Positions 17,706-29,603 of a DNA stretch of 64,000 nucleotides are shown piece by piece. Every line of letters begins with the position of its first letter. Positions within the stretch are counted from its first letter, which is position 1. The position numbers were made by a program, and so were the translations under genes. This DNA comes from Corynebacterium suicordis DSM 45110 (GTDB taxonomy: Bacteria; Actinomycetota; Actinomycetes; Mycobacteriales; Mycobacteriaceae), in the NCBI RefSeq assembly GCF_015351405.1, contig NZ_JADKMY010000001.1, forward strand, positions 744,001-808,000, read 5' to 3'. Under the pieces are notes generated by a model. That model was not told the DNA's origin. It made no database searches and saw nothing but the letters and a program-made list of their open reading frames with translations.

Positions 17706-18227
17706 TTACTGCTGGTCGCGGGGGACATCGCGGTCCGGATCATAAGGCTCAGCGGAGATCAGCGTGACCTTCACGGAAGAACCCTGCGGGGTCTGGTACT
17801 CGCGGGATTCACCGTTCTTGGCGCCCACCAGAGCTGCACCCAGAGGAGCATCGGTGGAGTAGGTCTCCAGGTCTGGGTTGGAGCTCTCCAGGCCGCGGGT
17901 ACCGAGGAGGAAGGTTTCCTTATCGTCCTTGTCATCGTCGTAGTAGACGTGCAGGACAGAACCCACCTGAGCCACACCGGACTCCTGTGGAGCCTCACCG
18001 ATGGTGGCGCTATCCAGCAGTTCCTCGAGGTACACGATGCGCGCCTCTTCTTGACCCTGCTGTTCGCGGGCAGCGTGGTAGCCGCCGTTCTCCTTCAGAT
18101 CGCCCTCTTCGCGGCGCTCGTTGATTTCCGCGGCCAGAATGGGGCGGTTCTCCTTGAGGGAGACGAGCTCCTGGTTGAGGCGGTCGTAGGCTTCCTGCGT
18201 GAGCCAGCGAGTCTGGTCATCAGCCAT
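17706..18227 (-). CDS. greA: Transcription elongation factor GreA
   Basis: 173 residues. The N-terminal coiled coil carries [20 protein letters not shown] and the acidic tip [17 protein letters not shown] that enters the RNA polymerase secondary channel to stimulate cleavage of backtracked RNA. The C-terminal FKBP-like domain follows (VGSVLHVYY to [14 protein letters not shown]). AAAAGGATG just upstream on the minus strand is a good ribosome site. Length and order match the actinobacterial GreA; it is in the usual place next to mca. Confidence 0.95.
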   Translation of the reverse strand: MADDQTRWLTQEAYDRLNQELVSLKENRPILAAEINERREEGDLKENGGYHAAREQQGQEEARIVYLEELLDSATIGEAPQESGVAQVGSVLHVYYDDDKDDKETFLLGTRGLESSNPDLETYSTDAPLGAALVGAKNGESREYQTPQGSSVKVTLISAEPYDPDRDVPRDQQ

Positions 18228-18370
18228 GGTGCTTACACATCCTTTTTAAGTATTGTTCGCAACTTGGGGCAACAAGGCGAAGTGGGGCACAAGTGCCGAG
18301 ATTGTCCGAGCTAGTGTAACACCCGGCCATCCCGGCGATTTCCATCAGCAATCCAAAATGTTAGGAAAAC

Positions 18371-18811
18371 TTATTGGGCTGGTTTTGCCTCCAGGTGCGG
18401 AGGAATGTGAATGGAGCAGCCGTATACCTTGGCGGCGTGCGCAGATTCGCGAGTCTGGATGTCGATCTCGTAGCGCGTGGTGCTCGCACCTCCCGCGGGG
18501 ATGAGTACTTCTCGACGCCCAACCTCGTCCTTCTGATAGTTCAGAGCGGTGACGATGCAGTAGGCGGCCTGGGTGGGGTCATCGCGGGTGACATCGATCT
18601 GGCTGGTCACCTTGGAATCGGAGACCACCTCGCCATTAGTTTCCACGGCGGTGACGGAGGCCTCGGAGGTGCGCGTGACCATGGAGAAGATGTAGATACC
18701 CGCTGCGATGATCATCCCCACGAAGATGATGACCAGAATTTTCCCGGTGAAATTGGAGTTCCGGGTATCGCCGTAACGATCTTGCAGCACTGGGGTATCT
18801 ACGGTGTTCAT
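18371..18811 (-). CDS. DUF4307 membrane protein
   Basis: 146 residues from the ATG at 18811 (MNTVDTPVLQDRYGD); the reading frame is open further upstream but the homologous part begins here. RYG near the N-terminus, one membrane helix (ILVIIFVGMIIAAGIYIFSM) and an extracytoplasmic beta-rich domain with CIVTALNYQKDEVGRREVLI and a Cys pair (YCIV and YGCSI) are the DUF4307 pattern. These proteins are conserved in mycolic-acid bacteria next to greA and mca; function unknown. Divergent from mca. Confidence 0.8.
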   Translation of the reverse strand: MNTVDTPVLQDRYGDTRNSNFTGKILVIIFVGMIIAAGIYIFSMVTRTSEASVTAVETNGEVVSDSKVTSQIDVTRDDPTQAAYCIVTALNYQKDEVGRREVLIPAGGASTTRYEIDIQTRESAHAAKVYGCSIHIPPHLEAKPAQ

Positions 18812-18890
18812 GATGTATGCCATCGTATAACACCAGTTCGCCGGAGAGTACATTATTATCTGTTCACAACTTTGAGGAGCGAACTTTCCC

Positions 18891-19775
18891 GTGACCACAC
18901 ACTCAGCCGAAACCACCGAAGGTGGGGAGCACTTCCGCCTGCTGGCGATTCACGCGCACCCTGACGATGAATCCAGCAAGGGTGCCGCCACCATGGCGCG
19001 CTATGTGGAAGAAGGGCATACCGTGCGCGTGCTCACGTGCACCGGCGGTGAGCGCGGGGATATCCTCAACCCGAATATCGAGCATGTGGAAGACATGATC
19101 GCCACCCGGAAATCGGAGATGTCCGCTGCCGCGGAGATTCTAGGCGTGGAACACGAATGGCTGGGATTCGTGGATTCGGGTCTGCCGGAGGGCGATCCAC
19201 TGCCCGCACTCCCGGAGGGTTGCTTCGCAATGCTGGAGGAAGATGAGGCCACCGCTGCGGTGGTGGAAGTCATCCGCCGATTCCGCCCGCACGTGGTGAT
19301 CTCCTACGACGAAAACGGTGGCTACCCGCACCCGGATCACATCATGGTGCACAACGTCTCCATGCGGGCGTGGGATGCGGCCGCGGATCCGGAGTACCGG
19401 CCGGATCTGGGAGAAGCGTGGGAAATCAAGAAGCTCTACTACACGCACGGGTTCGTCAGCCGCCGCTTCGAGCTGTTGGAAGAAGAGCTCAAGGCAACGC
19501 TGCCCAATGCGGAAGAGGTCTTGGATCGCATGTCGCTGTGGCGCAAGATGCCGGACATCTTTCCCCGGGTCACCACCCAGGTTCCGGCGGGGGATTATTT
19601 CGAGAAGCGTAACGACGCTCTGCGCGCGCACGCCACCCAGGTGGATCCTGACGGACCGTTCTTCGTGTCCAGCCCAGAAGTGGAGCGCAAGATCTGGCCC
19701 ACCGAGGAATTTGAGCTGGCCAAGAGCCGGGTGAAGACCGAAATCCCGGAAACTGACTTGTTTGCAGGGCTATAG
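18891..19775 (+). CDS. mca: Mycothiol S-conjugate amidase
   Basis: 294 residues, PIG-L/LmbE deacetylase fold. The zinc ligands are in AIHAHPDDE (His, Asp) and GGYPHPDHIM (His). It hydrolyses mycothiol S-conjugates of electrophiles to a mercapturic acid for export, releasing GlcN-Ins for mycothiol recycling. The Mca rather than MshB assignment rests on the ENGGYPHPDH context and the place next to greA and the Rv1083-like small gene, as in mycobacteria. Start GTG with GAGGAG about 11 nt upstream. Confidence 0.9.
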   Translation: MTTHSAETTEGGEHFRLLAIHAHPDDESSKGAATMARYVEEGHTVRVLTCTGGERGDILNPNIEHVEDMIATRKSEMSAAAEILGVEHEWLGFVDSGLPEGDPLPALPEGCFAMLEEDEATAAVVEVIRRFRPHVVISYDENGGYPHPDHIMVHNVSMRAWDAAADPEYRPDLGEAWEIKKLYYTHGFVSRRFELLEEELKATLPNAEEVLDRMSLWRKMPDIFPRVTTQVPAGDYFEKRNDALRAHATQVDPDGPFFVSSPEVERKIWPTEEFELAKSRVKTEIPETDLFAGL

Positions 19776-19793
19776 GCGGAGCACACTAGAGAT

Positions 19794-20189
19794 ATGAACA
19801 CCGCGACCTTCATCATCGCTCAGCAACAAGTCCACGAAGGCCCCATGGGCCCGGAGTTCGGCAAGGCCGCTCCCATCGGCCTCTTCGTGATCCTCGGGTT
19901 GCTGGTTGTCGTGCTGACGCTGGGCTTTCTCATGAACAAGCGGATCCGCCGCATGGAACGCCGGCGCGCCTTTGCCGATGCGCGGGGGATCGATCTGTTC
20001 GATAAGGAGAAGCTGGAAGCAGCCATGGCTGCGGAGGGCTACGACGAGACCGCGCGCGATGGCGTGATGTTTGCCCGCACCGAGGTGCCAAAGACGAGCG
20101 ATCGCTTCGAGCCAGTTTCCGGCATCACCACGGGACCAGCAGCGATTGATGCGGAGAAACAGCGCAAGCAGCACCCGGAAGAGCGCTAA
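19794..20189 (+). CDS. Small single-pass membrane protein (Rv1083-like)
   Basis: 131 residues. One membrane helix (PIGLFVILGLLVVVLTLGFL, about residues 28-47) is followed by a basic stretch NKRIRRMERRR and a soluble cytoplasmic tail. No enzyme motif. By position between mca and the short-chain prenyl transferase it corresponds to the mycobacterial small protein Rv1083 (from memory of synteny). It starts 18 nt after mca and is probably in its operon. Confidence 0.65.
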   Translation: MNTATFIIAQQQVHEGPMGPEFGKAAPIGLFVILGLLVVVLTLGFLMNKRIRRMERRRAFADARGIDLFDKEKLEAAMAAEGYDETARDGVMFARTEVPKTSDRFEPVSGITTGPAAIDAEKQRKQHPEER

Positions 20190-20212
20190 GCGCCAACACG
20201 AAGTGCGGGCGC

Positions 20213-20226
20213 TAGAATCAACGGGG
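20213..20226 (+). promoter_or_regulatory. Putative -10 box and leaderless start of uppS
   Basis: TAGAAT at 20213-20218 ends 8 nt before the GTG start at 20226, with no ribosome site between, so uppS probably has its own leaderless promoter within the mca cluster. Confidence 0.5.
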
Positions 20227-20996
20227 TGACCACCATTCCGAATTTTCTTTATCCCGCATACGAAGCGCAACTGGCCCGCTCGCTGCGCGATAAGCCGATT
20301 CCGCAGCACATCGCCATCATGGCCGATGGTAACCGCAGGTGGGCACGCGAAAATGGGTTCACGGATGTTTCGCACGGGCACCGGGTGGGGGCCCAGAAGA
20401 TCGCGGAAGTCTGCAACTGGTGCGATGAGCTGGGTATCGAGACGGTCACGCTCTACCTGCTCAGCACCGAAAACTTGAAGCGAGCATCCGAGGAATTGGA
20501 TTTGCTCTGCACCATCATCGGGGATGTCGCCGAGGAGCTGGCCAAGGACGACGCCAGCTTCCAAGTCCACGCCGTGGGCCATCTGGAACTTCTCCCGGAA
20601 AGCCTCACTGCTCGCCTGCGGAAAAACGAAGAGGCCACCGCGGGTCACACCGGCGTTCGCGTGAACATTGCGGTGGGCTACGGCGGTAGGCAGGAGATTA
20701 TCGACGCCGTCCAGGAACTAGTCGATGAGCTTGCAGAACAGGGCGTGGAATCCCAGGCGATGGCTCAGCGCATCACCGCCGAGGCACTGGGGGATCACCT
20801 GTACACCTCGGGGCAAGCTGATCCCGATCTGGTGATCCGCACCAGCGGCGAGCAGCGACTCAGCGGATTTCTGCTGTGGCAGTCCGCATACTCAGAGATC
20901 TTCTTCACCGAGACGTACTGGCCAGCATTCCGTCGCGTGGATTTCCTCCGCGCGTTGCGCTCCTATGGGGAGCGCCACCGCCGCTTCGGGCTCTAA
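20226..20996 (+). CDS. uppS: Cis-prenyltransferase (UppS family, probably short-chain)
   Basis: 256 residues. HIAIMADGNRRWARENG holds the catalytic Asp and phosphate-binding residues; LYLLSTENLKR and RTSGEQRLSGFLLWQSAYSE complete the Z-prenyl synthase signature. It condenses isopentenyl diphosphate in cis on an allylic primer for decaprenyl or undecaprenyl phosphate, the carrier for cell-wall arabinan and peptidoglycan. The position near mca and coaA matches mycobacterial Rv1086, which makes Z,E-farnesyl diphosphate rather than the long-chain product, so this is probably the short-chain paralogue (inference). Confidence 0.85.
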   Translation: MTTIPNFLYPAYEAQLARSLRDKPIPQHIAIMADGNRRWARENGFTDVSHGHRVGAQKIAEVCNWCDELGIETVTLYLLSTENLKRASEELDLLCTIIGDVAEELAKDDASFQVHAVGHLELLPESLTARLRKNEEATAGHTGVRVNIAVGYGGRQEIIDAVQELVDELAEQGVESQAMAQRITAEALGDHLYTSGQADPDLVIRTSGEQRLSGFLLWQSAYSEIFFTETYWPAFRRVDFLRALRSYGERHRRFGL

Positions 20997-21009
20997 GGGT
21001 TAACAGAGT

Positions 21010-22017
21010 TTAGAGCTTGCGCATCCGCACGGTTTCCACCAAGTGATCTGGGCCCTTATGCAGCACCAATGAGGCGCGCACCTTGGTGGGGAGGATGTTT
21101 TCCGTGAGGTTGGGCAGGTTCACGTTCTGCCAGATCTCGCGGGCCACCACGGTGGCTTCTTCATCAGAGAGATCCGCGAAGTGGTGGAAGTGCGCGCTGG
21201 GGTCCTTGAACGCAGTGTTCTTCAGGCGCAGGAAGCGGTTGATGTACCAGTCTTCGATGTCCTCGCGTTTGGCGTCGACGTACACCGAAAAATCAAAGAG
21301 GTCACTGACCATGAGGGTTGGGCCGGTCTGGAGGACGTTGAGCCCCTCCACGATCAGAATGTCCGGCTGGTCCACGTTGATGTATTCACCCTCCACGCGG
21401 TCGTAGGCCTCGTGGGAGTAGATGGGAGCCTTGACGTTGCGCGCGCCCGATTTCACCTGGGTCACAAACCGCAGAAGGTCTGCCTGATCATAGGATTCCG
21501 GGAATCCCTTGCGGTGCATCAATCGCCGGGCTTCCAAGTCCTTGGTGGGGTAGAGGAAGCCATCGGTGGTGATCAGGTCCACCCGCGGGCTGGACTTCCA
21601 TCGCTGCAGCAGCACCTGGAGCAAGCGGGCGGTGGTGGACTTGCCCACGGCCACGGAGCCACACACGCCGATGATGTAGGGAACCTTGGAATCCTGCTCA
21701 CCGAGGAAGATCGCCGAGGCTTCGTTGAGCAGACGGTGCGCCTCCACGCGCAGGTGAATCAGGCGGGAGAGGGGGAGATAGATCTCGGAGACCTCTTCGA
21801 GATTGATCTCCTCGCCGATGCCGCGCAGCTCTTCGAGGTCGTCTTCCGTGAGCACCTGGGGCATGGACTTGCGCAGCTTCTGCCATTGGCTGCGTCGCAG
21901 CTCAATATAGGGGCTGACCGTGGAAAAAGAATCGCGAGTAGAAGCGCGGGGATTCATCGCGGATTCTTCCTCGGGGAGACCCGTCGGCACCGGTGGGGGC
22001 TGCGTCATGCAGACCAT
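21010..22017 (-). CDS. coaA: Type I pantothenate kinase
   Basis: 335 residues. The P-loop [37 protein letters not shown] and [16 protein letters not shown] are the CoaA signatures. It phosphorylates pantothenate, the first step of coenzyme A synthesis. AAGGAGG 7 nt before the ATG at 22017 supports that start, although an ATG at 22008 is also in frame. The C-terminus faces uppS (convergent, 13 nt). It lies next to glyA as in other corynebacteria. Confidence 0.95.
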   Translation of the reverse strand: MVCMTQPPPVPTGLPEEESAMNPRASTRDSFSTVSPYIELRRSQWQKLRKSMPQVLTEDDLEELRGIGEEINLEEVSEIYLPLSRLIHLRVEAHRLLNEASAIFLGEQDSKVPYIIGVCGSVAVGKSTTARLLQVLLQRWKSSPRVDLITTDGFLYPTKDLEARRLMHRKGFPESYDQADLLRFVTQVKSGARNVKAPIYSHEAYDRVEGEYINVDQPDILIVEGLNVLQTGPTLMVSDLFDFSVYVDAKREDIEDWYINRFLRLKNTAFKDPSAHFHHFADLSDEEATVVAREIWQNVNLPNLTENILPTKVRASLVLHKGPDHLVETVRMRKL

Positions 22018-22183
22018 TGTGCACCCTCCTTGCGTGCTTGTTGAAATTATTGCCAGGAAAGTGGTCGAGAGGCGGGGTGGTGGGTGGTAGTGGGAGTCAT
22101 GCTGCTGGCGTAGAATGCGAATTGATTGCGAATAGATATGGCTCTTTTATGCCGCAGTGAAACCCTCGAAAGGCTAGAACCCG

Positions 22184-23470
22184 ATGACAGAGCAGCTTCA
22201 GCACAATATGCCCCTTGATGAGCTCGATCCGGAAGTGGCTGCAGCCATCGCGGGGGAGCTGGGGCGCCAGCGCGGGACCTTGGAGATGATCGCCTCCGAG
22301 AACTTCGTGCCCCGCGCCGTGCTGCAGGCTCAGGGCTCGGTGCTGACGAACAAGTACGCGGAGGGATACCCAGGGCGTCGCTACTACGGTGGCTGTGAAT
22401 ATGCCGACGTGGTAGAAGACCTCGCCCGGGACCGCGCCAAGCAGGTCTTCGGTGCAGAGTTCGCCAACGTGCAGCCTCACGCTGGTGCGCAGGCTAACGC
22501 CGCTGTGCTGATGGCCCTGGCCAACCCCGGCGACAAGATCATGGGTCTGTCCCTGGCTCACGGCGGTCACTTGACTCACGGCATGCACTTGAACTTCTCG
22601 GGCAAGCTTTTCGAGGTTGCTGCATACGAGGTTAATCCGGACACGATGCGCCTGGATATGGATCAGATCCGCGAGCAGGCCATCAAGGAAAAGCCGCAGG
22701 TTCTGATCGCGGGTTGGTCCGCGTACCCTCGCCACCAGGACTTCGCTGCGTTCCGATCTATTGCCGATGAGGTGGGAGCCAAGCTTTGGGTGGACATGGC
22801 GCACTTCGCTGGTCTGGTGGCCGCTGGTCTCCACCCTTCTCCAGTACCTCACGCTGACGTGGTTTCCACCACCGTGCACAAGACGCTGGGCGGCCCGCGC
22901 TCTGGTCTGATCTTGGCGAAGCAGGAGTGGGCCAAGAAGCTCAACTCCGCTGTGTTCCCTGGTCAGCAGGGTGGACCTCTTATGCACGCTGTAGCTGCCA
23001 AGGCTGTGGCCATGAAGGTGGCACAGACAGAGGAGTTCAAGGATCGTCAGCAGCGCACCATCGAGGGCGCGCAGATCTTGGCGGAGCGCTTGAATGCCGA
23101 GGACACGCAGGCCGCTGGTGTGCAGGTTCTGACCGGTGGCACGGACGTGCACCTGGTGCTGGTGGATCTGCGCAACTCCAAGCTGGATGGTCAGCAGGGC
23201 GAGGATCTGTTGCACGAGGTGGGCATCACCGTTAACCGCAACGCTGTTCCTTTCGACCCTCGTCCGCCGATGGTCACCTCCGGCCTGCGCATCGGTGCCT
23301 CCGCGCTGGCCTCACGTGGCCTGGATGCCGAGGCGTTCACCGAGGTTGCCGACGTGATCGGCACCGCCCTGGCAGGCAACGCCGACCTTGAGGCTCTGCG
23401 CGCCCGCGTGGAGAAGGTCACCCGCGACTTCCCGCTGTACGAGGGCCTGGAGGACTGGAAAATTGTCTAA
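22184..23470 (+). CDS. glyA: Serine hydroxymethyltransferase
   Basis: 428 residues. The PLP lysine is in [19 protein letters not shown]; other hallmarks are [12 protein letters not shown] near the N-terminus, [17 protein letters not shown] and SPVPHADV. It interconverts serine and glycine with tetrahydrofolate, the main source of one-carbon units. Full family length. Its last 8 nt overlap the TTG start of pncA. Confidence 0.97.
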   Translation: MTEQLQHNMPLDELDPEVAAAIAGELGRQRGTLEMIASENFVPRAVLQAQGSVLTNKYAEGYPGRRYYGGCEYADVVEDLARDRAKQVFGAEFANVQPHAGAQANAAVLMALANPGDKIMGLSLAHGGHLTHGMHLNFSGKLFEVAAYEVNPDTMRLDMDQIREQAIKEKPQVLIAGWSAYPRHQDFAAFRSIADEVGAKLWVDMAHFAGLVAAGLHPSPVPHADVVSTTVHKTLGGPRSGLILAKQEWAKKLNSAVFPGQQGGPLMHAVAAKAVAMKVAQTEEFKDRQQRTIEGAQILAERLNAEDTQAAGVQVLTGGTDVHLVLVDLRNSKLDGQQGEDLLHEVGITVNRNAVPFDPRPPMVTSGLRIGASALASRGLDAEAFTEVADVIGTALAGNADLEALRARVEKVTRDFPLYEGLEDWKIV

Positions 23471-24029
23471 GGCCGTTCTGGTTGTAGACGTCCAAAACGA
23501 TTTCGTTGATGGTTCCCTAGGAACCGCACGGGGCGTGGAAGTCGCCCGCGGCATTTCCTCTTTTTTGTCCGACGCCGACATGGGGGACAACACCTACGTT
23601 GTCGGCACGATGGACTGGCACATCGACCCGAAGGGCCACTTCAGCGATGAGCCGGATTACGTGGATACATGGCCAGTGCACTGCGTAGCGAACTCGCACG
23701 GCGCCCAGGTCTGCTCCGAGCTGGACGCGGACCTCGTGCAGGTCTGGTTCCGCAAGGGCGAGTACACGGCTGCCTATTCCGGCTTCGAGGGGCACCTGGA
23801 GGGTGCCAGCGACACGCTGGAGCAGTGGCTGCGTTCGCGCGAGGTTGAGAAGCTGACTGTGGTGGGCATTGCCACGGACTTCTGCGTGCGCGCCACGGTA
23901 CTGGATGCGTTGAAGGCTGGATTCGAAGTGCGCGTCATTGAACGGCTGTGCTCGGCGGTGACTGAGCAGGGCGGAAAGTCCGCGATTCAGGAGATGGAGG
24001 ATGCTGGCGCGGAGATCGTCCGCGGCTAG
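23463..24029 (+). CDS. pncA: Nicotinamidase/pyrazinamidase
   Basis: 188 residues, isochorismatase-like fold. Asp9 in [12 protein letters not shown], the Lys in WFRKGEY and the Cys in [11 protein letters not shown] form the catalytic triad; [10 protein letters not shown] supplies the metal ligands. It deamidates nicotinamide to nicotinate for NAD salvage and would activate pyrazinamide. The start is taken as TTG at 23463 because GGAGGA (23449-23454) lies 8 nt upstream and the family N-terminus begins right there; the open frame reaching back to 23388 reads through glyA and looks unrelated. Translationally coupled to glyA. Confidence 0.9.
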   Translation: MSKAVLVVDVQNDFVDGSLGTARGVEVARGISSFLSDADMGDNTYVVGTMDWHIDPKGHFSDEPDYVDTWPVHCVANSHGAQVCSELDADLVQVWFRKGEYTAAYSGFEGHLEGASDTLEQWLRSREVEKLTVVGIATDFCVRATVLDALKAGFEVRVIERLCSAVTEQGGKSAIQEMEDAGAEIVRG

Positions 24030-24102
24030 CCTTCTCGATTGCCGAGCTGGTTGACGCTCCGAACAGCATTGAGACAAGCAGCATTGAAGCATGCAGCACT
24101 GC

Positions 24103-24150
24103 AACAAGCCCGCTGATGGTGAGAAACCATCGGCGGGCTTGTTGTTTGTT
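24103..24150 (+). terminator. Rho-independent terminator after pncA
   Basis: AACAAGCCCGCTGATGG pairs with CCATCGGCGGGCTTGTT (one wobble pair) over a GAGAAA-containing loop, followed by GTTTGTT. It closes the glyA-pncA unit before the convergent TDT transporter gene. Confidence 0.85.
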
Positions 24151-24222
24151 GTGATCAGACAGAGCGGGAGGGGTACTCGGGTGTAGTGGCTGATCCTAGC
24201 GAGCCAAGTGATCCCAGTGAAT

Positions 24223-25272
24223 CTAGTGGCTTGCGGAGTTGGCCAGTCCCAGCTGAGCAACAGTGCTGGGGCCGTTGGTGCGCACCGGGCGGAAGGGGTT
24301 TTCAATGATCTTGATGACTCCGAAGGCTGCCCAGGTAACGTGGACGAGAAGCAGGACCAGCAGGGCGGCGCTGATGCCGTTCATCCAGCTCATGCCCCAA
24401 GCAAGTGCAGCGGGCTGCGTGGACAGAATGTGGGCGCCGAGGCAGCAGGTGCCCACGGGGAAGGTGCTGGCCCACCAGGTGGGGTTGTAGGACATCGGGG
24501 TGCCGCCGAGGGCTGCGCCCCAGTGCTTGATGAGGGCGTAGACGGCCAGCGGGATGCCCACGCTGAGCATTGCGATGCCGTAGATCATGGTGCGGAAGTG
24601 CCACTGTTCACCGGCGAGCAGCTGTGCAGCTGCGGTGGACTGGCCAACCAGACCCAGCGGGATCCATGCGGTGGTGGCGAAGCTGGTGGGGATCTTCGGG
24701 AAGGTGCGCAGGTAGACGAAGGCGAATACCGGCACTGCTGCGGCCCAGGCCAGCACGAAGCAGGCTACGCCGATCCCGTGGACGGTCGAGCCCCAGTCAC
24801 CGGCGTGCGGTGCCAGCTGCGCCGAGGAGGTTGCGGCAACCATGGGTGCCACGAGCGGTAGTCCCCAGGTGAAGGCGGGTGCGGGGTGGTGGTTGAAGAT
24901 GAGGAAGTGGAGGAACCTCACGCAGGTAATCACGCCCAAGACGGTTCCGACTGCCCAGCAGAATGCGTGAATCGGCCAGGCGTTGAAGATGAGGGAGTAT
25001 GCGCTGCCCAGGGCCAGGATGCCCATGGAGACCATGCCCCATGCCGGCATGTCGCTGGCGTAGAAGCCCGGGTTGCGGTACTTGATGAAGCCCACGGCGA
25101 GTGCCAGGGCGAGGGGTGTTGCGGCGCCGAGCATGATCTCGGCGGGGAGGTGGCCCATGATCGGGCTCAAGTGAATATCCATGAGGGACGAGGTGATGCC
25201 CAGTCCCATAACTGCTCCGGCCCAGCCGGGTCCTAGTGGTGGTAGTTCCAACCTGCTCTGTGTCTTAATCAT
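24223..25272 (-). CDS. TDT-family (TehA/SLAC1-like) transporter
   Basis: 349 residues with ten predicted membrane helices (for example GAVMGLGITSSLMDI, PLALALAVGFI, MLSVGIPLAVYALI, AALLVLLLVHVTWAAF). The fold is that of the tellurite-resistance/dicarboxylate transporter family, whose members export anions such as sulfite, malate or chloride. The ATG at 25272 is preceded by TAACCT on the minus strand (25285-25280) ending 8 nt upstream; a GTG at 25290 is less likely. The divergent LysR gene 70 bp away is the probable regulator; sulfite or an organic acid is a reasonable but unproven substrate. Confidence 0.8.
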   Translation of the reverse strand: MIKTQSRLELPPLGPGWAGAVMGLGITSSLMDIHLSPIMGHLPAEIMLGAATPLALALAVGFIKYRNPGFYASDMPAWGMVSMGILALGSAYSLIFNAWPIHAFCWAVGTVLGVITCVRFLHFLIFNHHPAPAFTWGLPLVAPMVAATSSAQLAPHAGDWGSTVHGIGVACFVLAWAAAVPVFAFVYLRTFPKIPTSFATTAWIPLGLVGQSTAAAQLLAGEQWHFRTMIYGIAMLSVGIPLAVYALIKHWGAALGGTPMSYNPTWWASTFPVGTCCLGAHILSTQPAALAWGMSWMNGISAALLVLLLVHVTWAAFGVIKIIENPFRPVRTNGPSTVAQLGLANSASH

Positions 25273-25330
25273 GTTTTCGAGGTTAAGCACCGCCGAACCG
25301 ATGCGGGAGAGCGTAAAAACGGAACGGGGT

Positions 25331-25343
25331 TACAATGAATGAA
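25331..25343 (+). promoter_or_regulatory. Leaderless promoter of the LysR gene, facing the TDT promoter
   Basis: TACAAT at 25331-25336 ends 7 nt before the ATG at 25343. On the other strand TAACCT at 25285-25280 serves the TDT gene. The 70-bp gap between the two starts is where a LysR regulator would bind; no clear T-N11-A palindrome was picked out. Confidence 0.45.
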
Positions 25344-26353
25344 TGTACCCTCCACGACATGATGGTAACGATGCGTCGTCCCATGTTCGACGCGGCTACG
25401 TTCCCGATGCCCTCACGGTCGATGCCGTCCTCGCCGTCGCCCGGCATGGCGGCATGAACCAGGCCGCTAAATACCTGGGAGTCTCCCAGCAAGCCGTCAG
25501 CACGCGCATCGCCAAGCTGGAAAAACACCTGAACACGCGCGTCTTCTGGCGCGGTGCCGCGGGTAGTTCCACCACAGAGTCGGGCCAGAAAGTCGTCCGC
25601 GCCCTCGAGGGGTTGGAGGAGGCTCTTAACGATTGCGCCCGCGGCTTGGAGGCCGCCATCGGCGAAGACATCACCGAGGAGCTCACCCTGGTGGTCTCCC
25701 ACACGGTGGCGGAGTTGGACTACCCCCGCTGGGCGGCGGCCTACCAACGAGCCCACCCGCAGACCCATCTGCACATGCGCCAGCTCAATAGCCGGGAAGC
25801 CCAACACCAGGTGGTCCAAGGCCAAGCGGAGCTCGCGGTGGTGGAGGGCAACTGGGTGGCGCACGAACTGCACCAACGGGTGTTGGGCCACGATGAACTG
25901 GTGGTTGTTGTGCCGGCAGATCACCACTGGGTGGCGTCGGATAACTCGGATAACGATGAACGCCCAGCAGCGCGACCGGGCACGGCCGCACCTGCCCCTG
26001 CTCAGGTGACGATGGAGGAGCTGCAATCCACGCCGCTGGTGCTGCGTGAGCAGGGCAGTGGCACCCGGGAGGTCGTGGAGGATGTCCTCGGCAGGCTCGC
26101 ACCCCCGGCCGGGGAGTTCGGCTCGCTGGGAGCCCAGCGCACGGCGATCGGGGCCCTGGGCGCGCCGGGTGTGATCGCGCGCCGGGCGGTGGCCGCGCAG
26201 TTGGCCACGGGGGAGTACGTGGAAGTTCCGGTGGCGGGGGTGAGTTTCGACCGGCCGCTGCGGGTGGTGTGGAGCTCGAAAAACCAGCTCTCCGAACCGG
26301 CGCATTGGTTTTTGCCCTTCCTCGTGGATTATCAGGATGGGCACGTGTCCTAG
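25343..26353 (+). CDS. LysR-family transcriptional regulator
   Basis: 336 residues. The winged helix-turn-helix is at about residues 24-75 (DAVLAVARHGGMNQAAKYLG, then VSQQAVSTRIAKLEKHL). The periplasmic-binding-protein-like effector domain follows from residue 105 and has an unusual Ala/Pro-rich insert (RPAARPGTAAPAPAQ) near residue 215. Divergent from the TDT transporter, which it probably controls. Its TAG stop is also the first half of the TAGACT box that seems to drive the next gene. Confidence 0.85.
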   Translation: MYPPRHDGNDASSHVRRGYVPDALTVDAVLAVARHGGMNQAAKYLGVSQQAVSTRIAKLEKHLNTRVFWRGAAGSSTTESGQKVVRALEGLEEALNDCARGLEAAIGEDITEELTLVVSHTVAELDYPRWAAAYQRAHPQTHLHMRQLNSREAQHQVVQGQAELAVVEGNWVAHELHQRVLGHDELVVVVPADHHWVASDNSDNDERPAARPGTAAPAPAQVTMEELQSTPLVLREQGSGTREVVEDVLGRLAPPAGEFGSLGAQRTAIGALGAPGVIARRAVAAQLATGEYVEVPVAGVSFDRPLRVVWSSKNQLSEPAHWFLPFLVDYQDGHVS

Positions 26354-26362
26354 ACTTGAACT

Positions 26363-27151
26363 ATGACTCAGGACACACTGCTCGTTTCCACCACCGGTGC
26401 GGTGCGCACCATCACCATCAACCGCCCTCAGGCGCACAACTCGCTCAACCGTGAGCTCCGCCGCGCGCTGCTCGATGCGTTCATCCGCGCGGCCGCCGAT
26501 GCGGAGGCTGGCACGATCCGCGCGGTGGTGCTGCGCGCCGAGGGCAAGGCTTTTTGTGCTGGCCAGGACCTCAAGGAGCAACTCGAGGACATGCGCACAG
26601 GCGGGGCCACCGGCAAGGTTGTGCGCGAATACAACCCCATGGTCGCCGCCCTGCTGGCCATCCCCGTGCCCGTCATCGCCTCTATCCCGGGCCCGGCCGC
26701 CGGTGCCGGTTGGGGGCTGGCCATGGCGTGCGACCTGCGCGTGGTGAGCACCGCGGCCTCGTTCAAGGGGGCGTTCTCCGGTGTGGGGCTGACGGCCGAC
26801 TCGGGCCTGTCCGTGACGCTCGTCCACGCTGTGGGCCGTTCCAAGGCGCTGGAATTGCTGCTTCTTGACGAGAAGATCCCCGCAGAGCGCGCCAACGACC
26901 TCGGGCTCGTTACTCAATTGGTTGCTCCCGAGGATCTCGACGCCGCTACGCAGGTGCTGGCCGACCGCATGGCTAGCGGTCCCACGGCCTCTTTTGTCGC
27001 CACGAAGAACTTGGTGAAGCGCGCCGCCGAGACCATTGCTGGAGCTTCGGAGGAGTCCGTGGCCCAGGACAAGTTGGGGACGACCTCCGATCACCTCGAG
27101 GCTATCCAGGCATTCCTGGACAAGCGGCCGCCGAGCTTTACCGGGCAGTAG
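26363..27151 (+). CDS. Enoyl-CoA hydratase/isomerase family protein
   Basis: 262 residues, crotonase fold. TITINRPQAHNSLN opens the domain; the CoA oxyanion-hole elements are GKAFCAGQDLKEQ and PGPAAGAGWGLAMACDLRV. In the second active-site segment the residue context is GVGLTADSGLSVTLVHAVG, with Asp where classical hydratases have Glu, as in PaaG-like isomerases. It acts on enoyl-CoA intermediates of fatty or aromatic acid breakdown. TAGACT at 26351-26356 ends 7 nt before the ATG. The PaaG label is a resemblance, not proven. Confidence 0.85.
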   Translation: MTQDTLLVSTTGAVRTITINRPQAHNSLNRELRRALLDAFIRAAADAEAGTIRAVVLRAEGKAFCAGQDLKEQLEDMRTGGATGKVVREYNPMVAALLAIPVPVIASIPGPAAGAGWGLAMACDLRVVSTAASFKGAFSGVGLTADSGLSVTLVHAVGRSKALELLLLDEKIPAERANDLGLVTQLVAPEDLDAATQVLADRMASGPTASFVATKNLVKRAAETIAGASEESVAQDKLGTTSDHLEAIQAFLDKRPPSFTGQ

Positions 27152-27206
27152 TGGCTGGCAACTGGTAGTGTGGCTGGCTCGCCCGCGGTAAAACATTGCA
27201 CCTGGT

Positions 27207-27227
27207 GTAAATATTCACTAGGTTTAC
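27207..27227. promoter_or_regulatory. Probable TetR operator and promoter
   Basis: GTAAA at 27207-27211 and TTTAC at 27223-27227 form an inverted repeat with an 11-bp spacer. It overlaps the TAGGTT -10 box (27219-27224) that ends 8 nt before the GTG of the tetR gene. A repressor bound here would block the tetR-MFS operon. Confidence 0.5.
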
Positions 27228-27231
27228 TTCT

Positions 27232-29585
<2,354 letters not shown>

Positions 29586-29603
29586 CCCCGCGAAACGACG
29601 AAC

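Noticed and set aside
22097-23215. Long minus-strand frame inside glyA
   Set aside because: glyA is unmistakable on the plus strand; the opposite frame has no recognisable motif.
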